A stretch of DNA of 39,352 bases, taken from assembly GCA_021779665.1 (NCBI GenBank), contig JAJYAG010000046.1, forward strand, positions 1 through 39,352, given 5' to 3'. The notes beneath the pieces were generated by a model. It made no database searches and was not told the origin of the DNA. It saw nothing but the letters and a program-made list of their open reading frames with translations. This DNA is from Bacteroidota bacterium (GTDB lineage: Bacteria; Bacteroidota; Bacteroidia; Bacteroidales; JAAUTT01). Below are positions 8,290 to 16,336 of the stretch, in pieces (positions within the stretch are counted from its first letter, which is position 1; each line of letters starts with the position of its first letter). Position numbers and translations under genes: made by a program.

Positions 8290-10513
8290 CAGTGTATTAA
8301 CGGTAGCCACCGTAATTGTATTTGCCTGCGCCGGAGGTGACGATTTCAGCGATTTTTACAAGTCGTTTTTTGCACCCGAAACAAGTCATACCGATGAAGC
8401 AAAACCTTTTTACCGCTCTTTTCAGACTTTTTACGGAAGCCAGTATTTTTACGATGCCATTCACGAACTGGACTCCACCAACCTCGACGAGTGGAAAACA
8501 TTTTTCAACACCAAAGTTACCGGTAAGGACCTGAATTATATCGTTTACCAATCGCGCATCGGCGAAATAGATACATGCATATTTTATCTGAAGAACAACT
8601 CCTACCCTATCAAACCTTATCTTAAGAAAAATTCAGTTCTTGCGTTCGAAGACAAGAACCTGATTCGTGAATTCCTCTTCTATCTTGGTTTTGCAAAACG
8701 TTGTGAACCTTTCGCAACCTATACCCGTGAATGGTGGAGCGACGATAACAGCAACGATCCCCGGTTGGACACAGCTTCCATGCGGAAACTTCTCACCGGA
8801 GGAAAAAAATCCCTTCTGAATGCCAAATCGCCTTTCCTTAAAGAGAGATACGCTTTTCAGGTCACCCGGTTATATTACCAAATGGGGCTCTACGACGGGT
8901 GTATCTCCTTTTACAACGATAACAAAGCACTTTTCGCATCACAAACATCGTTGCCTTACAGAGCTTTGGGATATGTTGCCGCATCCTACTATAAGCTCGA
9001 AATGTACAGTCATGCCAACTACATCTACGCACAACTTTTCGATAAATGTGAGGTGATGAGAAAAACCAGCTTCCTGAGTTTTCACCCCCAGGACGAAGAA
9101 GATTGGAACGAAGCCTTGGATATGACTAAAACCTCCCGCGAAAAAGAAGTGCTGTGGCAATTGCTAGGAATTTATGCCGATCCGGTGCGCGCCATGAAAG
9201 AAATTTATGCCCTGAATCCAAAATCGGACCTGCTCGACCTGCTTGTAGCAAGAGCCGTAAATATTAACGAAGAAGAATTTATACCCGGCGATTACTACGG
9301 AGACAATGAGAATGCCAGTTACATGCTCATTAAAAAGAATGTGGATACAGAATTGCTGAGTTTTAGTGAGCAACTGGCAGCAGCAGGTAAAACAAATAAA
9401 CCTTATTTATGGAACCTGGTTGCAGGGTATCTGCAGCTGGCGCAAGGCAACTATAAACAATCGGAGAAATTTTTATCGAAAGCCGAATTGTTATCAAAGG
9501 GAGATAAACTTGTAACCGAGCAAATCAGGTCATTTCGGATTATGAATAAGGTAGAAGAATACCTCAAACCCGATCCGAAGACTGAAGAAGCACTTACCAA
9601 AGAGTTAAGCTGGATAGAAAAGGAAGATCAGGAACCCGAATTAAGGGCCGGAGGTATTTTATACTGGGCCTTAAGCCGGCTTGGCGAAAAGTACCGGAGC
9701 TGGGGAGACTCCGTTAAAGCTCAGTGCCTGGATTACAGGCAAAATAAAAACTTCTATTACAACCCACAGAACATGGAAGCTTTAATTGCTTTTATGGATA
9801 AACCTGCAAAAACCAACTTCGAAAAGTTTATTCTGACGCATCATCCTTATTCCAGGGAGGATCTCTTTAATTATAAGGCAATCGTACTAATATATCAGTA
9901 TAAATTCAGGGAAGCGCTGGCCATGTTCGATGCATGCAAAGGCTCGGGCGACGGAGCTTTGCTTGCCGATCCGTTCATTATCCATATCAACGATTGTCAC
10001 GATTGCGATTACATTTCCCCTAACGGCGACTCGTACACATCGTACACTTTGGTTCAGAAACTGATTGAACTGGAGGACAAAGCCGTTAAGGATTCTAAAA
10101 ATGCAGCACGGTACTACTTCCAAATTGCCAATGGCTTATACAACATCACTTATTTCGGCAATGCTCATCATGTTTTCGCATCGGAATTAATAGACCTGAG
10201 CGTTGGTTATTTCTATTTTGATGCCGCCGAAGTAACGCAATACTACCCTTATCTCGACTGTCGCAAAGCCATGGAATACTATCAGAAAGCTATGAATGCA
10301 TCTGCTGATAAGGAATTCAAAGCCAAGTGCTGCTTTATGGCGGCAAAATGTGAGCAAAATCAATACTTTATTTCACCTGAATTCAGTTACGACCGTTCCA
10401 TACGTTCGGGAGTATTTTTCAGGCAATTGAAAACAGATTACCCCAAAACAAAATACTACCAGGAAATCATCAAGGAGTGCGGTTATTTCAGAAAGTTTTT
10501 GGGCATGAAATAG
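8246..10513 (+). CDS. Large exported helical-repeat (TPR-like) protein
   Basis: 755 residues. The N-terminus is a signal peptide with VFACAGGDD near residue 28, a possible but imperfect lipobox. The remainder is mostly helical with TPR/SEL1-like periodicity: aromatic-rich helix pairs such as YYKLEMYSHANYIYAQLF, LVAGYLQLAQGNYKQSEKFL, KAMEYYQKAMNASADKEFKA. I know similar Bacteroidetes proteins only as uncharacterised. The gene overlaps the preceding lipoprotein gene by 44 nt, which suggests co-translation and a shared complex. The function is unknown. Scaffolding at the cell envelope is a guess from the fold. Confidence 0.75.
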   Translation: MKNRISKRFLITIVSSVLTVATVIVFACAGGDDFSDFYKSFFAPETSHTDEAKPFYRSFQTFYGSQYFYDAIHELDSTNLDEWKTFFNTKVTGKDLNYIVYQSRIGEIDTCIFYLKNNSYPIKPYLKKNSVLAFEDKNLIREFLFYLGFAKRCEPFATYTREWWSDDNSNDPRLDTASMRKLLTGGKKSLLNAKSPFLKERYAFQVTRLYYQMGLYDGCISFYNDNKALFASQTSLPYRALGYVAASYYKLEMYSHANYIYAQLFDKCEVMRKTSFLSFHPQDEEDWNEALDMTKTSREKEVLWQLLGIYADPVRAMKEIYALNPKSDLLDLLVARAVNINEEEFIPGDYYGDNENASYMLIKKNVDTELLSFSEQLAAAGKTNKPYLWNLVAGYLQLAQGNYKQSEKFLSKAELLSKGDKLVTEQIRSFRIMNKVEEYLKPDPKTEEALTKELSWIEKEDQEPELRAGGILYWALSRLGEKYRSWGDSVKAQCLDYRQNKNFYYNPQNMEALIAFMDKPAKTNFEKFILTHHPYSREDLFNYKAIVLIYQYKFREALAMFDACKGSGDGALLADPFIIHINDCHDCDYISPNGDSYTSYTLVQKLIELEDKAVKDSKNAARYYFQIANGLYNITYFGNAHHVFASELIDLSVGYFYFDAAEVTQYYPYLDCRKAMEYYQKAMNASADKEFKAKCCFMAAKCEQNQYFISPEFSYDRSIRSGVFFRQLKTDYPKTKYYQEIIKECGYFRKFLGMK

Positions 10514-10538
10514 CGTTGTGACACTTCCGGAGCACCAT

Positions 10539-10557
10539 CAGGAATAACCTATTCCTG
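10539..10557. terminator. Hairpin between convergent genes
   Basis: CAGGAATA (10539-10546) and TATTCCTG (10550-10557) form a perfect 8-bp stem with a 3-nt loop. It lies 26 nt after the TPR-like gene's stop and overlaps the stop codon of the convergent DUF4405 gene. There is no T tract, so it is a possible bidirectional terminator. Confidence 0.45.
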
Positions 10558-11127
10558 TGATGCCATTTTCCGGGTGATGGAAATAATCCATTTGAATCGC
10601 TGCACAATATGGATTAATATTAATATCATCAGCACTATCCCGAGCCGGAAATGGATCTCGCCCATTTCAAACTCCCGCGGAACAAGATGAAAAAACATCG
10701 AAAATCCGGAAATTACCATCAATGTGAAAACTAACACTGTTAATGCAAGTAATTTGCTGTTACGCAGCCGGAACTTACCAATCACCGTTTTGAACCAGTT
10801 CCAGTGAAGATAAATATGAACTACCATAAGGGTTAAGAAAAGTAAGGCCCAGATTTGATGTGCCGCTTCCCATCCTCCTTCTTCATGATTTTCTATCTCT
10901 TCCAGAGGAGCTGAGTGAATCTCCTCTGAATCATTTTCATGGTGCCTGTTATGGTTTTCCAGGCTTGCAAAATGCCCCTCTTGCTCAATATGCGCGGAAA
11001 ATCTGCCTTCTTCGCTGTGTTCATCTTCTAAGTGAAGCTGGAGTCCGCTTATAAAAAGAATAATTACCACTGGAATAGAGGCTATGCTTCCCCAGTATTT
11101 TACTGAACGTTTTGTTGATGTTTCCAT
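10549..11127 (-). CDS. DUF4405-type membrane cytochrome-like protein with His/Glu-rich loop
   Basis: 192 residues from ATG 11127. An in-frame upstream start at 11199 would overlap the regulator gene and adds an implausible 24 residues. About four TM helices are seen: 10-28, 89-108, 123-143, 157-175. Helix-borne histidines (HQIWALLFLTLMVVHIYLHW, SMFFHLVPRE, HFRLGIVLMILILIHIVQR) fit the DUF4405 b-type cytochromes, which pass electrons to extracytoplasmic flavin or haem proteins. Between TM1 and TM2 is a loop of about 60 residues packed with His, Glu and Asp, unusual for the family and possibly metal binding. It is the last gene of the operon with the PepSY-like protein, kinase and regulator. 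Confidence 0.7.
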   Translation of the reverse strand: METSTKRSVKYWGSIASIPVVIILFISGLQLHLEDEHSEEGRFSAHIEQEGHFASLENHNRHHENDSEEIHSAPLEEIENHEEGGWEAAHQIWALLFLTLMVVHIYLHWNWFKTVIGKFRLRNSKLLALTVLVFTLMVISGFSMFFHLVPREFEMGEIHFRLGIVLMILILIHIVQRFKWIISITRKMASQE

Positions 11128-11170
11128 ATTGTAAGTTTTAATTTTTGTAAGATTGAATTGATTAGCTGAT

Positions 11171-11932
11171 TCACGCACCGAACCATGCCTTGAATTCACC
11201 GATACGAGCCTTGCTTATAAGTATCTTCTCAGAAAAAGGAACCTTAAGATTAACCGAAAGCCTGTTATTAAACCAGAGGTCGATATCGTGAACTGCTTTT
11301 CTGGAAATAATATACTGCCTGTTGGCCCGGAAAAAATCATCCGGGTTGAGCATCTCAGCGAGTTCTTCCAGATTATTCTCAAAGCGCAATATCCTGTTAT
11401 CGAAGGTTAAGGCTTTCACAATTCCGGTATCAATGTACAAACAGGCTAACTCATCTGCCTTAACAGGAATAAGTTTATCGCCCTTTACAGGCAGCAGAAA
11501 ATGTGTTTTATACTTGGTTTGGTTCTTAAAAGTGTTTATCAGATTATGCAATGCCGTTTGCATCGAGCCTGCACTGGTGAGATTTTTTAGTTTCTGAAGT
11601 GCATTTTTGACATCATCAATTTCAATTGGTTTTAACAAATAATCGATACTGTTCACTTTAAAAGCCTTTAAAGCATACTCGTCGTAAGCAGTTGTAAAAA
11701 CTACGGGACATAAGATGTTTACATGCCTGAAAATTTCGAAAGCCAGTCCATCTGCCAGATGGATATCCATAAAAATAATATCTGGTTGTGGATTTTCTTT
11801 AAACCATTCCACCGCACCGGAAATTGATTCGAGTTCTTCAACAACCCGGATGCCGCCTGTTTCATCAAGTATCTGCCTCAAATGTTTTACGGCAAGTATT
11901 TCATCTTCAATTATAATGGCTGTCATATTCAT
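11171..11932 (-). CDS. LytTR-family response regulator
   Basis: 253 residues. The N-terminal receiver domain has the acidic pocket (EDE, 9-11), phospho-acceptor D56 in IIFMDIHLADG, and the T/K switch residues (FTTAYDEYALKAF, YLLKPI). The C-terminal LytTR DNA-binding domain runs from about 145 (FLLPVKGDKLIPVKADELAC to the C-terminus, with FFRANRQYIISRKAV). It is the partner of the adjacent LytS-type kinase: the kinase stop and this start overlap as ATGA (11929-11932). Likely it controls this operon or its membrane proteins. A second ATG at 11926 is equally possible as the start. Confidence 0.94.
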   Translation of the reverse strand: MNMTAIIIEDEILAVKHLRQILDETGGIRVVEELESISGAVEWFKENPQPDIIFMDIHLADGLAFEIFRHVNILCPVVFTTAYDEYALKAFKVNSIDYLLKPIEIDDVKNALQKLKNLTSAGSMQTALHNLINTFKNQTKYKTHFLLPVKGDKLIPVKADELACLYIDTGIVKALTFDNRILRFENNLEELAEMLNPDDFFRANRQYIISRKAVHDIDLWFNNRLSVNLKVPFSEKILISKARIGEFKAWFGA

Positions 11933-12978
11933 TTTATTAAAGGCACCTCAACTTTAAAGTGGTTGTTTTCACGACTTATCGTAATTTCCCGGCCAATTAA
12001 CAACATAAACTGCTTCGAGAGATTTGAAAGTCCTATCCCGGTGCCATCCTGTGGAGTTAATTTCATCTGAATTGGGTTAATAACCTTCAGTGTATCTTCT
12101 GGTGTAACCTGAATAGAGATTGTTAAAGGATTTTTCCTGCTTATTTCATTATGCTTAATGGCGTTTTCAACTAAAGTCTGAATTGTCAGAGGAGGTATTT
12201 TGAATAATAAGTGGCTTTCGGGAATGTGGGTTTGCACTGTAAGATTTGTATCGAAACGCATCTTTATTAAAAAAAGATACGACTCCATAAAGTCCATTTC
12301 TTCCTTTAAGGTGACAAGCCGTTTCTCGTTACTTTGAAGCGTATACCTGAGCGCTTTCGAAAGACTGTTCACATAATTCTGAGCAATATCAGGGGCCTCT
12401 TTAATCAAAATTTTAAGAGCTGTAAGTGAATTAAAAAGGAAATGCGGGCTCAGCTGGTTTTTAAGCGATTCGAACTGACTTTGCAGGGCTTCCCTGCGCA
12501 AAGTCTCATTCTCAAGGGTAACGGTCTGCTTTTGGAATATCAGCCTTATTATCAGCACACTTCCTATTACAAGTGCCGACACAAAAAAATTTCGGATGTC
12601 GAATTCCTCCCGGTGACCACGAACCCACGGCTGAGGATCTAAAATCTCCTTGACAGAATAAAAGAGGTGGTTTAAAATAGTGACCGATGAAAACGTCAGG
12701 ATCACAGACAGAAAAATCCTCAAAATGTGCAGTCTCTCGTGCTTTTGAACAGGCAAAAGAATAAAGAAGTTAAGTGTAAACATCAGAAGTGCCACCAGGA
12801 ATGTAATAAAAAGTTCCATTCCGAGATGCGTAAAGCTAATCATGAAATGATGCCGGTGTTCAGCACTTTCATAATTGAACAGATAGTTTACCACCAATGG
12901 AAAATGAAGCGTTATTGCTATTGCGGCCGACAGCAAAGCTGCTATTCTGAAGTATTTCCATTTTCCTTCCTTCTCCAT
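11929..12978 (-). CDS. LytS/YehU-type sensor histidine kinase
   Basis: 349 residues. Four hydrophobic segments (about 12-34, 52-76, 84-106, 129-148) make a membrane-embedded sensor without an obvious ligand domain. The His_kinase (PF06580) motif is SQFESLKNQLSPHFLFNSLT with H179 as the phosphorylation site. The ATPase domain follows with the N box TLVENAIKHNEIS and the G box GIGLSNLSKQF. Such kinases often sense membrane state or a membrane partner. The PepSY-like protein encoded 20 nt upstream is a good candidate partner. Its gene is translationally coupled (ATGA) to the response regulator. Confidence 0.93.
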   Translation of the reverse strand: MEKEGKWKYFRIAALLSAAIAITLHFPLVVNYLFNYESAEHRHHFMISFTHLGMELFITFLVALLMFTLNFFILLPVQKHERLHILRIFLSVILTFSSVTILNHLFYSVKEILDPQPWVRGHREEFDIRNFFVSALVIGSVLIIRLIFQKQTVTLENETLRREALQSQFESLKNQLSPHFLFNSLTALKILIKEAPDIAQNYVNSLSKALRYTLQSNEKRLVTLKEEMDFMESYLFLIKMRFDTNLTVQTHIPESHLLFKIPPLTIQTLVENAIKHNEISRKNPLTISIQVTPEDTLKVINPIQMKLTPQDGTGIGLSNLSKQFMLLIGREITISRENNHFKVEVPLIK

Positions 12979-12998
12979 AGCAAATTAATTACATTGTT

Positions 12999-13511
12999 TT
13001 ACAACCAAACCAAAATAAAAGCAATTACGAGTCCCGATCCGGTAAGAAGCAGACTCCTTTTAAATACCCGGGTTCCTTTTTTATACATCCAGAAAGAGGA
13101 AATTGCCAGGAAAATAAGAGATACTCCAAAAATAATATTTATCCAATGGATGGGTTTCCCACTCGCTGCCTTGTGCATAGAAAAGAACTTCTCGAGAAAT
13201 TTTGGTGTTTCCTGGGTTATATAATCTACGTGACCGCTTGTTTTATCGTAATTTCCACCATTGAAAAACACAATATTACCCTCGTTCTTTAAAATTTTAA
13301 AATCATGAATTCGCAGCATTTTACCCAACTCTGCAGGTTCAAGGTTGGGAGCAAGAACATTATGCACATTTACTTCATACTTTAGAAAACCAGTATCGCG
13401 GTAAGTTAAAATAATTCCACTTAAAGCGTAAATAATTACGAACCCAATTACTAAATATCCAATATCGCGATGCAATAACCGCATGTAATAATTAAAAGAT
13501 TTCTTTTCCAT
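12999..13511 (-). CDS. PepSY-associated transmembrane protein
   Basis: 170 residues from ATG 13511 (an in-frame GTG at 13517 falls inside a palindrome). TM helices lie at about 18-38, 120-138 and 148-168, with an extracytoplasmic middle segment. The start YYMRLLHRDIGYLVIGFVI and GKPIHWINIIFGVSLIFLAI carry the helix histidines typical of PepSY-TM proteins, which relate to haem- or flavin-linked electron transfer across the membrane. First gene of the operon PepSY - kinase - regulator - DUF4405 (gaps 20 nt, -4 nt, 43 nt). The same two membrane families are known in flavinylation-associated electron transfer loci, but no FMN-binding protein is present here. Confidence 0.7.
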   Translation of the reverse strand: MEKKSFNYYMRLLHRDIGYLVIGFVIIYALSGIILTYRDTGFLKYEVNVHNVLAPNLEPAELGKMLRIHDFKILKNEGNIVFFNGGNYDKTSGHVDYITQETPKFLEKFFSMHKAASGKPIHWINIIFGVSLIFLAISSFWMYKKGTRVFKRSLLLTGSGLVIAFILVWL

Positions 13512-13512
13512 A

Positions 13513-13529
13513 ATCACAATTTTTGTGAT
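13513..13529 (-). promoter_or_regulatory. Operator-like palindrome at the operon start
   Basis: ATCACAA-TTT-TTGTGAT is a perfect 7-3-7 inverted repeat ending 1 nt before the PepSY-like gene's ATG. Just upstream on the minus strand is TATATTTA, one base from the -7 consensus TAnnTTTG, and it overlaps the palindrome's outer end. A protein bound here would block transcription or initiation. Confidence 0.55.
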
Positions 13530-13700
13530 AAATATAATGGAGAGGTTCGGGGTGCTGGTAAAAACCCGGGCGAAACTTCCAAATTCGGATGTGAAGCTGC
13601 ATTTCGGGCCACTGAAATTTCTGTTCTGATTGAAGTTTTACAAAAAATTATAAGGCTTCAGCCAGAAACCTCATTTATGTTTTATGAAATGGTAGTGTTG

Positions 13701-14177
13701 CTAAGCCTGATTCTTCCTGTCCTTTATTTGTTTACGCATGACCATGAATATTAAAACCATTGCTAATAAAGGAGCTACCGTCATCCAAAAATTATCCGAT
13801 TGAAGGCCCGGCTCAATAACCGCTAATTCAGGCTTGTCGGGATTATAGTGTACCGTTACAAAAGCATTGACCGGGTATTCTTCAACCTTTGCCTTTGCCC
13901 ATTCTGATGTTCCCCGTGCTGCAGTAGCTTTGAGTTTTTTGCCCGTAAATTCCTTTTGATTTACAGTGTAGGTATAGGTTACTTCGGCAACATACTTGGT
14001 ACTTTTACCCGATGGACGTATAACGTTCGACGAAATTACCGTTCCCTGCACAACAGGCCAGTTCTTGGAATCAACAGCCTTATAAAAACCGATAGAACCA
14101 ACTATCAGCCATGCCAGAAACATGGCCAAAAAAATTACAAAAACCCAAATAACTGATTTTGGAGACGATTTTTCCAT
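13701..14177 (-). CDS. DUF3592 membrane protein
   Basis: 158 residues. TM1 is about 10-33 and TM2 about 128-146. Between them is the DUF3592 beta domain: WPVVQGTVISSNV, then VAEVTYTYTVNQKEFTGKKL, then VTVHYNPDKPELAVIEPG. The PxxV(x)G start and YNP..P end are the family signature. The domain probably sits outside the membrane. No function has been established for the family. It stands alone with 60 nt to the next minus-strand gene upstream, so it may share its transcript. Confidence 0.85.
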   Translation of the reverse strand: MEKSSPKSVIWVFVIFLAMFLAWLIVGSIGFYKAVDSKNWPVVQGTVISSNVIRPSGKSTKYVAEVTYTYTVNQKEFTGKKLKATAARGTSEWAKAKVEEYPVNAFVTVHYNPDKPELAVIEPGLQSDNFWMTVAPLLAMVLIFMVMRKQIKDRKNQA

Positions 14178-14239
14178 GTTAGTTTTATTAGTTAGTACGA
14201 CTCAAAGTTGTTGTTTTGCTGATGCAGTATTCCACCCAT

Positions 14240-14689
14240 TTAACGAACTACCGCATGTGGCTGCAATGGATGCTTACTTGCATGATTCTGAAGCAAATCT
14301 ATTAAATATTCCGGAGTAAATTCATTGTATTTTTCATTTAATTCATCAAGTACATGCTGGTCGGGCATTTTATAACCTAATCCTGAGCAAACCTCGTGGA
14401 TGAAATCCATGTCGTCAAAATCACGGAAATCGCATAGCAAATGTAGATTATCATCGGGCATAAGGGTGAAGTTTTTTAAAACAATCCACTCCATAATTTC
14501 GTCGTATGCTATTTCAGCAATTTCAGGATCATACCCGCGCGCTTCAAAATAAATTACAAAATCGTCTTTTGTAAATCGCGAACGAGTTTTATTAATCTTT
14601 CTCAGTTTTACTTTCAGAGAATTCCTTTGAATATAGATGAAAAAAGGAACCAACAACACAAACCCAACAATAAAGGTAATAAACTTCAT
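14240..14689 (-). CDS. Hypothetical single-pass membrane protein
   Basis: 149 residues. A single N-terminal hydrophobic segment (3-20) serves as anchor or uncleaved signal. The cytosolic-looking remainder is acidic and helical: FTKDDFVIYFEARGYDPEIAEIAYDEI, LMPDDNLHLLCDFRDFDD, and a C-terminal PEYLIDLL. The LPDD...DDMDFI pattern recalls the acyl-carrier-like small domains (for example DUF1493), but I cannot confirm this. No family name is assigned. It lies between DUF3592 and PRC-barrel genes on the same strand. Confidence 0.6.
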   Translation of the reverse strand: MKFITFIVGFVLLVPFFIYIQRNSLKVKLRKINKTRSRFTKDDFVIYFEARGYDPEIAEIAYDEIMEWIVLKNFTLMPDDNLHLLCDFRDFDDMDFIHEVCSGLGYKMPDQHVLDELNEKYNEFTPEYLIDLLQNHASKHPLQPHAVVR

Positions 14690-14818
14690 AGGAAGGAAAT
14701 TATTTTATAAATATACCCAATTTCAGGAGTAATTCACAAAACGATACAGTTAATTTTATCTGATTATTAATAAATTAAATACCGTTAGAATATTTTAACA
14801 CCCCTTCCCCTGAACACA

Positions 14819-14856
14819 ACAACGACTCCAGACAAAATAAAGCCCGGAGTCGTTGT
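14819..14856 (-). terminator. Long hairpin after the PRC-barrel gene
   Basis: ACAACGACTCC (14819-14829) and GGAGTCGTTGT (14846-14856) form a perfect 11-bp stem with a 16-nt loop. It starts 16 nt beyond the PRC-barrel stop codon. No T tract follows on the minus strand, so termination strength is uncertain. Confidence 0.6.
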
Positions 14857-14871
14857 ATGGAGTATCATTAA

Positions 14872-15636
14872 CTAATGAGAATATTCCTGAATAACGGGTT
14901 GATTATACCAATAACCTTCCCTGTTGTAGTGCCTGAAAAGCTGATCTTCGAATTCTCTCGAAATTACCAGGTCTTCATAATATTCCGGTGCCTGTTTTAT
15001 TGCATCGCGTGTGAGGTTAACAAAAACCTTCGATTCGTCCCAGCTGATGCACTCTATCCACTCAGGCGATATCAAAACCTTTTTACCGGGTACCCAGTCC
15101 TTGGTATCAACAATTAAGTACCGGATGGCCCAGGATTCATCATCGATAATAAAATCGTCGACATGGCCAATATCACCATCATTGGCATGAATATCATGGT
15201 CATCTACAACACTTGTGCGTCGCAAGGTTGAATTCCATGAGTCTTCGCCAAGATTATTACCCCAGCTATTCCTTTCGCGTATTAATGAGGATTGAGCACC
15301 CCACATGTTTGGTCCACTCCTGTACGAAGGTGTGCCATAATAACTGGAATAGTTCGATTCATCTTCAGCCGAAATTTTATCTTCATCGAATTCCGGACTG
15401 TCCATGATCTGCTCCTTGGTAAGATCGATGTTGATGGCTTCTTTTTCGTAATCGACCGACTGCATTAAATATGGAGAAATCATGATCTTTTTACCGGTGA
15501 ACAAAGTTCCGGTATTGGCAATTAAATAGCGGACTGCCCAGAATTTATCATCGAAGATAAATTCTTTCACATTGCCAATTTCACCATCAATTCCGCTTAA
15601 TTTATATCCTTTTAATTCTTTTGCCTTAACTAACAT
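14872..15636 (-). CDS. Double PRC-barrel domain protein
   Basis: 254 residues made of two PRC-barrel repeats: about 3-75 (GIDGEIGNVKEFIFDD, FWAVRYLIANTG, GKKIMISPYLM, INIDLTKEQI) and about 150-225 (NDGDIGHVDDFIIDD, SWAIRYLIVDT, GKKVLISPEWI, VFVNLTRDAI), joined by a Ser/Tyr/Asn-rich linker. PRC-barrel proteins are often stress-induced and appear in photosynthetic reaction centres and RNA metabolism. The role of this soluble two-domain form is unknown. Unusually for this window it has a strong Shine-Dalgarno (AAAGGAG, about 8 nt before ATG), suggesting high translation. A hairpin terminator follows. Confidence 0.88.
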   Translation of the reverse strand: MLVKAKELKGYKLSGIDGEIGNVKEFIFDDKFWAVRYLIANTGTLFTGKKIMISPYLMQSVDYEKEAINIDLTKEQIMDSPEFDEDKISAEDESNYSSYYGTPSYRSGPNMWGAQSSLIRERNSWGNNLGEDSWNSTLRRTSVVDDHDIHANDGDIGHVDDFIIDDESWAIRYLIVDTKDWVPGKKVLISPEWIECISWDESKVFVNLTRDAIKQAPEYYEDLVISREFEDQLFRHYNREGYWYNQPVIQEYSH

Positions 15637-15795
15637 AACATACTCCTTTCCTTTTAGGGTTACCGAATTATGTGTATCAAGTTATTTCACGGCAATCCGG
15701 TTGTGCTTTTCATTGTCAAAACCGGACGCCGGTTATTAAACTTAAAATCAGGAACAAAATTAAGCCATTGAGCCGGGGAGCTCATTACACATCTT

Positions 15796-15825
15796 TTTGA
15801 AAAGATTACATTATTCGTACTTTTG
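15796..15825 (+). promoter_or_regulatory. Promoter of the SRPBCC gene
   Basis: TTTG at 15796-15799, an 18-nt spacer, and TACTTTTG at 15818-15825 match the Bacteroidetes -33/-7 promoter (TTTG, TAnnTTTG) with nearly ideal spacing. The start codon is 47 nt downstream. Confidence 0.7.
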
Positions 15826-15871
15826 CCTGACTCATTTAGTTTTTGGGTGTTATATTCAAAAATAAGATATT

Positions 15872-16336
15872 ATGAAACCACTGCAAATAAATCAGTCAAT
15901 ACAGATCGCCCGGTCTCAGCAGGATGTTTTCCAGGCAATTGTTAATCCTCAGGAGATGTCCAATTACTTTATTTCCTCCGGATCGGATATTATGGAAGGT
16001 GGTAAAACCGTTCGTTGGAAATTTCCTGAATTTGATTTTACATTTGATGTAAAAGTAGTTAATGTAATCCCTGGCGAGCTTGTATCTTTTGAATGGGATG
16101 GCGCTGAAGGAAAATCAACCCTGGTTGAAATCAACCTGATTAAGGTAAATGAAACCCAAACTCTGGTGAAAGTAACTGAAGGAGAGTTACCTGCCGATGA
16201 ATCAGGCATAAACTGGCTTGCTCAAAATTCAGGAGGTTGGGCCAACTTTTTAGCCTGCATGAAAGCATACCTGGAATATGGTATTAACCTGCGCCGGGGC
16301 GCCTTTGACTTTATGAAACAACCTCCATCATCCTAA
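15872..16336 (+). CDS. SRPBCC/AHSA1-family protein
   Basis: 154 residues, full length for the family. The fold signature is visible: IARSQQDVFQAIVNPQEMSNYF at the start, a GGKTVRWKFPEF strand, VVNVIPGELVSFEWDG, TLVKVTEGELP, and the C-terminal helix GGWANFLACMKAYLEYGINL. AHSA1-type START proteins bind hydrophobic ligands or act as co-chaperones. The ligand here is unknown. A near-consensus promoter lies 47 nt upstream. The stop overlaps the convergent helicase gene by 9 bp. Confidence 0.9.
   Translation: MKPLQINQSIQIARSQQDVFQAIVNPQEMSNYFISSGSDIMEGGKTVRWKFPEFDFTFDVKVVNVIPGELVSFEWDGAEGKSTLVEINLIKVNETQTLVKVTEGELPADESGINWLAQNSGGWANFLACMKAYLEYGINLRRGAFDFMKQPPSS

Noticed and set aside
13513-13529. 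CRP/FNR site before the PepSY-like gene
   Set aside because: The half-sites read TCACA then TGTGA, the reverse order of a CRP site, and the spacing is wrong. It is kept as an operator of unknown owner.
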